A stretch of 64,000 nucleotides of DNA from Streptomyces sp. 130. GTDB lineage: Bacteria > Actinomycetota > Actinomycetes > Streptomycetales > Streptomycetaceae. The notes beneath the pieces are model-generated. The model had not been told where the DNA came from. It did no database searches and was given only the letters and a program-made list of their open reading frames with translations. Positions 59,043 through 64,000 of the stretch are shown piece by piece; position 1 is the stretch's first letter, and each line of letters begins with the position of its first letter. A program made the position numbers and the translations under genes. The DNA lies in assembly GCF_007096885.1 (NCBI RefSeq), contig NZ_VJNO01000003.1, positions 1-64,000 of the forward strand, written 5' to 3'.

Positions 59043-60464
59043 TCAGCGGGCGAGCGGGCCGGACAGCGCGTCCAGGAAGGTGCCGCCCAGCAGGCCGAGC
59101 AGGACGGAACCGGCGGCTGCTCCGTAGGCGGTCGCGGCGGCGATCCCCGATGTCGGGTGAGGGACGTCAGCGGGGCCGGGTGCCAGGAAAGCCGGGGCGA
59201 TCCAGCGCAGGTAGTAGAAGAGGGACGCCACCGTGTTGACCGCCGCGACGACGGCGAGCCAGGCGTAGCCTCCGTCGATGGCTGCGCTGAAGGCTTCCAG
59301 TTTTCCGAGGAAGACGGCGGTGGGGGGCGTACCCACGAGGCCCAGCAGGCAGACGACGAGAGAGGCCAGCAGGGCCGGGTGCGTCCTGGCCAGGCCTCGG
59401 TAGTCGTCGATGGTGCGGGCTCGGCCGAGTGCGCAGACGACGGCGAAGGCTCCGAGGTTGGTCAGGGCGTACCCGGCCAGGTAGTACAGCAGTGTCCGCT
59501 GGTCCAGGCCGGTGCGTCCGGCGACGGCCACCGGGAGCAGGAGGTAGCCGACCTGGCTGATGGTGGAGTAGGCGAGGAGCCGTTTCACGTTCTGCTGGAA
59601 GAAGGCCGCCAGGTTGCCCAGAGTCATCGAGGCCGTGGAGAGTACCGCCACCAGGCCGGCCCACGGCAGGCCGGCGTCCGCGAGGGGGACGGCGGCGAGC
59701 CGGTAGAAGGCCGCCAGCGCACCGATCTTCGGGATCGTGGTGAGGAACGCGGCGACCGGAGCCGAGCTGCCCTGGATCGTATCCGGTACCCAGAAGTGGC
59801 CCGGCACGCCTCCGGCTTTGAAGAGGACACCGGCAAGCAGGGCGAGCGTGCCGGCCGCCACCAGTCCGGACGGTGCCTGGGCGAGTTCGGTGCGCAGCGT
59901 GGCGTACGACGTGGTCCGCCCGGCGGCCAGCAGGATGGTGATGCCGGTGAGCATGACTACGCCGAGGAGTGCGCCCACCATGTAGAACTTCAGGGCGGCC
60001 TCGGTGCCCGGGCCGTCCTTGCGGAAGCCCGCGAGCGCGTAGGCCGGCACGCCGGCCAGCAGATAGCCGGAGGCGAGCAGCAGCAGATCCTGGGCTCCCG
60101 CCAGGACCAGGGCGCCGGTCGTGGCGAGCTGGAGCAGGACGTAGAACTCGGTTTCGCGGGGGTCGCCGTGCAGCCGTGGCATGGCGAGCGCGAGGACCAG
60201 CAGGGCAGCCCCGAGGATGATGACCCTGCTGGTGGCCGTGAGCGTGTCGAGGGCGAAGGACTGGCCGAAGGCCGTCTTCACCGGGCCGCCCGCGTCGAGC
60301 ACCGCGGCCACGGTCCCTCCGGCGCATGCCGTACCCGCCAGGGCTCCGGTCAGCCACTGGCGGTGGCGCGGCAGCCAGGCGCCGAGCAGCAGACCGAGCA
60401 CGGCGGAGGCGGCGAGGAGGACCTCGGGCAGGAGGTCGAGGGGGTTCTCGTTCATCCCGGTCAT
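59043..60464 (-). CDS. nuoN: NADH-quinone oxidoreductase subunit N
   Basis: A 473-residue, about 14-helix antiporter-like subunit of complex I. Typical stretches are EFYVLLQLATTGALVLAGAQ, the Lys-bearing helix TLALLAGVLFKAGGVPGHFW followed by VPDTIQGSSAPVAAFLTTIP, and NVKRLLAYSTISQVGYLLLP. The first and third contain the conserved Glu and Lys of the proton channel. The start overlaps the end of nuoM by ATGA. It closes the nuo operon, so its stop at 59043 probably ends the transcript. Complex I sits in the cytoplasmic membrane and passes electrons from NADH to menaquinone. Confidence 0.95.
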   Translation of the reverse strand: MTGMNENPLDLLPEVLLAASAVLGLLLGAWLPRHRQWLTGALAGTACAGGTVAAVLDAGGPVKTAFGQSFALDTLTATSRVIILGAALLVLALAMPRLHGDPRETEFYVLLQLATTGALVLAGAQDLLLLASGYLLAGVPAYALAGFRKDGPGTEAALKFYMVGALLGVVMLTGITILLAAGRTTSYATLRTELAQAPSGLVAAGTLALLAGVLFKAGGVPGHFWVPDTIQGSSAPVAAFLTTIPKIGALAAFYRLAAVPLADAGLPWAGLVAVLSTASMTLGNLAAFFQQNVKRLLAYSTISQVGYLLLPVAVAGRTGLDQRTLLYYLAGYALTNLGAFAVVCALGRARTIDDYRGLARTHPALLASLVVCLLGLVGTPPTAVFLGKLEAFSAAIDGGYAWLAVVAAVNTVASLFYYLRWIAPAFLAPGPADVPHPTSGIAAATAYGAAAGSVLLGLLGGTFLDALSGPLAR

Positions 60465-61978
60465 CTCGCGAACAGCTCCAGCACGGTGCGCGAGGCGGGT
60501 TCGATGACGTCCAGGACGAACCGGGGGGCGAGGCCGAGAACGACGCCCAGGATGAGCAGCGGAATGATCGCGAGCCCTTCGTTGACTCGGATGTCGGGGA
60601 ACGGCCGGTCGGCGCCCGGCGCGGCGAGCGGCAACCGCAGCGGCCCGAGGAAGATCTGCCGCAGGGCGCGCAGGAACAGGCCGGCGGTGAGCAGGATGCC
60701 GAGCACCGCCAGTCCGGTGGCCACCGGTTGCGGGCCGAGGCTGCCGGTGAGCACCTGGAATTCGGCGATGAAGCCGGAGAAGCCGGGGAGCCCCAGGGAG
60801 GCGAAGGCAGCGACACCGGTCAGCGCGGCGAAGACCGGTGCCCGGCCGGCGACCCCGGAGTAGGCGGACATCTCATACGTACGGCCACGCTCGTACAGCA
60901 CCCCGGACAGGAGGAACAGCGCCCCGGTCAGCAGCCCGTGGCTGACCATCTGGAAGACCGATCCGGTGACGGCGAGGCGGCGGGCCTCCTCCTGGCCGGT
61001 GCCTACGGCGCCGGCCGCGCCGATGGCCAGGATGATGTAGCCCATGTGGTTGACGGAGGTGTACGCGACCATCCGTTTGAAGTCGCTCTGGGCCAGGGCG
61101 ACGAGCGCGCCGTAGAGCACGGAGACCACACCGATGGTGACGAAGACGGGGGCGTACTCGCGCCAGGCGCCGGGCAGGACGGGCAGGGCGATGCGCAGGA
61201 AGCCGTACGTGCCCATTTTCAGCAGCACCCCGGCGAGGATCGCCGACCCGGCGGCCGGGGCCTCGGTGTGTGCGGGCGGCAGCCAGGTGTGGAAGGGCAC
61301 CGTGGGGGTCTTGACCGCCAGTCCGACGCCGATGGCGAGAAGGACGAGTGCGCCGTACGAGGCACGGCCGGCCAGGGGGTTCGCGGTGGTCAGCTCCATG
61401 ATGTCGAAGGTGTGGGGGTCGGCGGCCAGGTACAGGCCGATGAAGCCGAGCAGCAGGGCGAGGGAGCCGATGAAGGTGTAGAGGAAGAACTTCAGGGCGG
61501 CGCGGGCGGCGTGCTCGTGCCCCCACCCGGCGATGACGAAGTACATCGCGACGATGGACAGGTCGAAGAAGACGAAGAACAGGATCAGGTCGAGGGCGAC
61601 GAACAGACCCAGGCAGGTGGTTTGCAGGAAGAGGAACAGGGCCGCGAACTCCCGCACCCGCCGGGTCGAGCGCCAGGCGTACAGAGCGCACGCCAGGAAC
61701 AGGACGCAGGTGACGGCCACCAGTGGCAGGGACAGGCCGTCGACTCCGATGTGGTAACTGACGCCGGCGCCGGGGATCCAGCGGGCCCGCGTCTCGTACT
61801 GCATGCCCGCGCCGAGGTCGTAGCCCGCCCAGACGGCCGCCGTCAGGACGAGTTCGGCGGCGGCGGTGGCTGTCCAGGCCGTCAGGAAGAGGCTCCGGGG
61901 CGCGCTGCGCGGCACGCACAGCAGGAGGGCCGCCATGACGGTCGGGAGCAGGACGATGGCCGTGAGCACGGCGGTCAC
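60461..61978 (-). CDS. nuoM: NADH-quinone oxidoreductase subunit M
   Basis: A 505-residue antiporter-like subunit. It has ARWIPGAGVSYHIGVDGLSL, the usual GVDG segment, the helix DLSIVAMYFVIAGWGHEHA, GLAVKTPTVPFHTWLPPAHT with the channel Lys, AGVLLKMGTYGFLRIALPVL and QSDFKRMVAYTSVNHMGYII. The GTG start overlaps the nuoL stop by GTGA, and the stop overlaps nuoN by ATGA, as expected for stoichiometric translation. Length and motifs are normal. Confidence 0.95.
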   Translation of the reverse strand: MTAVLTAIVLLPTVMAALLLCVPRSAPRSLFLTAWTATAAAELVLTAAVWAGYDLGAGMQYETRARWIPGAGVSYHIGVDGLSLPLVAVTCVLFLACALYAWRSTRRVREFAALFLFLQTTCLGLFVALDLILFFVFFDLSIVAMYFVIAGWGHEHAARAALKFFLYTFIGSLALLLGFIGLYLAADPHTFDIMELTTANPLAGRASYGALVLLAIGVGLAVKTPTVPFHTWLPPAHTEAPAAGSAILAGVLLKMGTYGFLRIALPVLPGAWREYAPVFVTIGVVSVLYGALVALAQSDFKRMVAYTSVNHMGYIILAIGAAGAVGTGQEEARRLAVTGSVFQMVSHGLLTGALFLLSGVLYERGRTYEMSAYSGVAGRAPVFAALTGVAAFASLGLPGFSGFIAEFQVLTGSLGPQPVATGLAVLGILLTAGLFLRALRQIFLGPLRLPLAAPGADRPFPDIRVNEGLAIIPLLILGVVLGLAPRFVLDVIEPASRTVLELFAR

Positions 61979-63834
61979 CTCACGAGGACGAGGACGACGG
62001 CGAGGACGGTGAGGGCGGCAACCGCCTGAGCGAGGTACTGGTGCAGCTGCCCGGTCTGCGGTCGGCGTGCCCAGCGGCCGAGCGCTCTCGCGCCTGCGGC
62101 CACGCCCTCCGCTGCGCCGTCGACGAGCCGCTCCACGTGTGCGTCGGTCCATTTGGCCAGCCGGACCGATGTGTGGGCGGTGGCGTCGACGGCACGGTTG
62201 AGCACTCGGTCGTCGAAGAGGGCGAGTGCGCCGGCCAGGCGCAGCACGGGGGTCACGAACAGCGTGCGTGCGGCGGTTTCCAGGACGAGCCACTGCGACA
62301 CCGCGGCGGTGATCCGGCCCGGCAGGGCGAGAGGCCGTGGGCCTCGGATCCAGACCCCGGTGGCGACGGCGACCGCCAGTGCACCGGTCAAGGCGAACTC
62401 CCAGGCGTACGGCCCCGGTTGCGCCTCGCCGCCGAGCACCCGCCCCACCGCGTCCCGTACGGGCGGGAAGGAGGTGACGGTCAGGGCGGCGCACGCGACG
62501 GCCAGGGTCAGGAGCGGCAGCCGGGTCCCGTACGGCTGAGGCTGCCGCTCGCGGGCGTCCGGTACGGACGTGGGCAGGGGCCGCCAGACGAACCACAGGG
62601 CCTTGACGCTGTAGACGGCGGAGATCGCGGCGCCGGCCAGCCCGGCGGCGTACAGAGCCGTACTCTTCTCGAGGACGCCGGCGAGGAGTACGTCTTTGGC
62701 CGGCCACAGGGCCAGGGGCGGGACGCCAGCCAGCGCCAGGGCCGCGACGCCGAAGGTGACGCCGGCGGTTCGGTAGCGCCGGGCCGCCCCGCGCAGGGCG
62801 GGCAACTCCTTGGTGCCCAGGGCCGTCAGCCAGGCGCCCGCGACGAGAAAGGCCAGGCTCTTCGCGGCGGCGTGCGCGACGAGTTGCAGGGTGCCGCCGG
62901 TCACCGCGCCGGCGCCGGCCGCCAGCACCATGAAACCGGTCTGCGCGCAGGTCGAGGCGGCAAGGAGCTGCTTGAGGTCGCTCTGGGCCACGGCGACCAG
63001 GCCGAGCGCGACCGCCGTCACGGCACCCGTCCACGCCACGACGTGCCCGCCCCAGCCGGACCGTGCGAGGAGCGGCTCCAGCCTCAGCAGCAGATACGCC
63101 CCGGCCGCGACCATGGTCGCCGAGTGCAGCAGCGCGGAGACGGGGCTGGGGCCCTGCATGGCCCGGGACAGCCAGAAACTGAACGGCAGCTGGGCGGACT
63201 TGCCGAACGCGGCCGTGATGACACCGGCGGTGACGAGGTCGGACCAGGCACCGGTCGTGGCCGCGAGGCCGTCGAGGGCGAGGGAGCCGGCTTGTCCGCT
63301 CGCCAGCGCCGCCCCGGCGGCGAGGTAGAGGCCGAGGTCGGCGGCGCGGGTGGTGAGGAAGGCGGTGTCGGCCGCGTCACCGCGCTCGCTGTCGCGCCAC
63401 CAGTAGCCGATCAACGCCCAGGAGGTGGCGCCCATCACCTCCCACGACATCAGCAGGACCGGCAGCGTCGTCGCCGTCACCGTCCCCAGCATCGCGCCGG
63501 CGAACAACAGCATCAGCCCGAAGAAGCGGGCGCGTGCCTCTCCCGGGCCGATGTCCGCGACACTGAACAGGAGGACGGCCGTGGTCACCGCGGTGACGGT
63601 CACCGCCATGAGGCCCGACAGACCGTCCACCGCGAGGGCGGCGGGAAGCCCCTCCAGCAACGGCGCTTCGACGCGCGGGTGCCCGAACGCCACCGCGACG
63701 GCGAGGCCGAGCCCGACGGCGGCCGTGACGACCGCGACGGCGGGAGCGCAACGGTCCACCGGCCTGCCGACGACCGCGAGCAGGGTCCCCACGCTCAGCG
63801 GCAGCGCGATGAGCACCCACAGCAGCGCGCTCAC
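61975..63834 (-). CDS. nuoL: NADH-quinone oxidoreductase subunit L
   Basis: A 619-residue proton-pumping subunit. Motifs: LAVDGLSGLMAVTVTAVTTA, VLLMSWEVMGATSWALIGYW with the channel Glu, AAFGKSAQLPFSFWLSRAMQ with the channel Lys, GPSPVSALLHSATMVAAGAY and AVAQSDLKQLLAASTCAQTG. The C-terminal lateral helix seems present (VRLAKWTDAHVERLVDGAAE region). The GTG start overlaps the stop of nuoK. In standard operons NuoL has PFHxWL...TPVSALIH; here SFWLSRAMQGPSPVSALLH is a modest variant seen in second copies of complex I of some Streptomyces. Confidence 0.93.
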   Translation of the reverse strand: MSALLWVLIALPLSVGTLLAVVGRPVDRCAPAVAVVTAAVGLGLAVAVAFGHPRVEAPLLEGLPAALAVDGLSGLMAVTVTAVTTAVLLFSVADIGPGEARARFFGLMLLFAGAMLGTVTATTLPVLLMSWEVMGATSWALIGYWWRDSERGDAADTAFLTTRAADLGLYLAAGAALASGQAGSLALDGLAATTGAWSDLVTAGVITAAFGKSAQLPFSFWLSRAMQGPSPVSALLHSATMVAAGAYLLLRLEPLLARSGWGGHVVAWTGAVTAVALGLVAVAQSDLKQLLAASTCAQTGFMVLAAGAGAVTGGTLQLVAHAAAKSLAFLVAGAWLTALGTKELPALRGAARRYRTAGVTFGVAALALAGVPPLALWPAKDVLLAGVLEKSTALYAAGLAGAAISAVYSVKALWFVWRPLPTSVPDARERQPQPYGTRLPLLTLAVACAALTVTSFPPVRDAVGRVLGGEAQPGPYAWEFALTGALAVAVATGVWIRGPRPLALPGRITAAVSQWLVLETAARTLFVTPVLRLAGALALFDDRVLNRAVDATAHTSVRLAKWTDAHVERLVDGAAEGVAAGARALGRWARRPQTGQLHQYLAQAVAALTVLAVVLVLVR

Positions 63835-64000
63835 TCCTTCAGCTCCGCCGCCATGTCGGTCATGTCGACGTCTCGGGCTCTGAAGAGCGCGGTGACCACA
63901 GCGAACCCGATGGCCATCTCCACCGCCATGACCGTGACCGCCAGGACCACGAGCACCTGACCGTCGGCGGTGGCCGGGGCGATGTAGTGCCAGGCTGCTG
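63831..64000 (-). CDS. nuoK: NADH-quinone oxidoreductase subunit K, 3' end only
   Basis: The last 55 or so codons of a small membrane subunit. The visible part, DGQVLVVLAVTVMAVEMAIG followed by FAVVTALFRARDVDMTDMAA, includes the conserved channel Glu of the third NuoK helix. The gene is cut by the window edge, so the first half is not seen. Its stop overlaps the nuoL start. Confidence 0.85.
   Translation of the reverse strand, partial: AAWHYIAPATADGQVLVVLAVTVMAVEMAIGFAVVTALFRARDVDMTDMAAELKE

Noticed and set aside
62041..63960. 639-residue plus-strand frame opposite nuoL
   Set aside because: Gly/Gln/Arg-rich shadow of a highly conserved complex I gene.
1..64000. CRISPR arrays, rRNA and tRNA genes
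   Set aside because: No regularly spaced direct repeats, rRNA-like blocks or complete cloverleafs were seen by eye on either strand.

Overview
High-GC actinobacterial DNA, almost certainly Streptomyces or a close relative. The signs are the codon bias, many GTG starts, strings of stop/start overlaps (ATGA, GTGA, TGATG), Tat signal peptides, an exact CebR-type operator and TetR/IclR regulators. All function calls rest on reading translations and motifs by eye; no database search was run.

Layout. (1) 0.1-2.1 kb: an IclR regulator and an acetyl-xylan-esterase-like hydrolase. (2) 2.4-15 kb: a decay zone. Intact genes (DJ-1/PfpI, a Tat-secreted protein, a VOC protein, a TetR-SDR divergon) lie among broken ones: a twice-frameshifted GH43-AbfB glycosidase, a truncated secreted protein, a half MFS transporter joined to a broken TPR-like gene, and HEAT, LysE and HAD pseudogenes, plus two decayed transposase loci, one with recognisable terminal inverted repeats. 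(3) 16.1-20.8 kb: a coupled four-gene operon of pseudoreceiver-PIG-L deacetylase, ATP-grasp ligase, PHP phosphoesterase and membrane GT2 glycosyltransferase. (4) 21-22 kb: a secreted Cip1-like protein behind a perfect CebR operator.

(5) 22.3-34.9 kb, minus strand: a tightly coupled operon with seven Nudix domains in four proteins, a methyltransferase-Nudix-PCMT fusion of the FxLD-system type, a second PCMT-like methyltransferase, a Nudix-APH fusion, an ABC exporter and four small coupled ORFs that could include a peptide substrate. A GFA-VanX-like fusion closes it. (6) 35.4-40.8 kb: a membrane TPR protein, a GH3 glycosidase and an MFS transporter.

(7) 41-58 kb: the most striking locus. Eleven minus-strand genes run almost without gaps: MmgE/PrpD-like, a short E1-like zinc protein, an azoline-type YcaO, a SagB-type oxidoreductase, a JmjC/cupin oxygenase, two M16-protease-like subunits, an MFS exporter and a split adenylation-carrier-adenylation set. 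A divergent plus-strand arm holds a condensation-domain-like gene (frameshifted as given), two Gfo/Idh/MocA oxidoreductases and, convergent to it, a beta-lactamase-fold protein with Cys in place of the nucleophilic Ser. This reads as a hybrid RiPP/NRPS-like biosynthetic cluster that I do not recognise. The intergenic centre is AT-richer than its surroundings and carries a 19-bp perfect hairpin, a symmetric operator-like repeat and two overlapping candidate precursor ORFs. (8) 59.0-64.0 kb: nuoN, nuoM, nuoL and the 3' end of nuoK, the membrane arm of a complex I operon that continues beyond the window.
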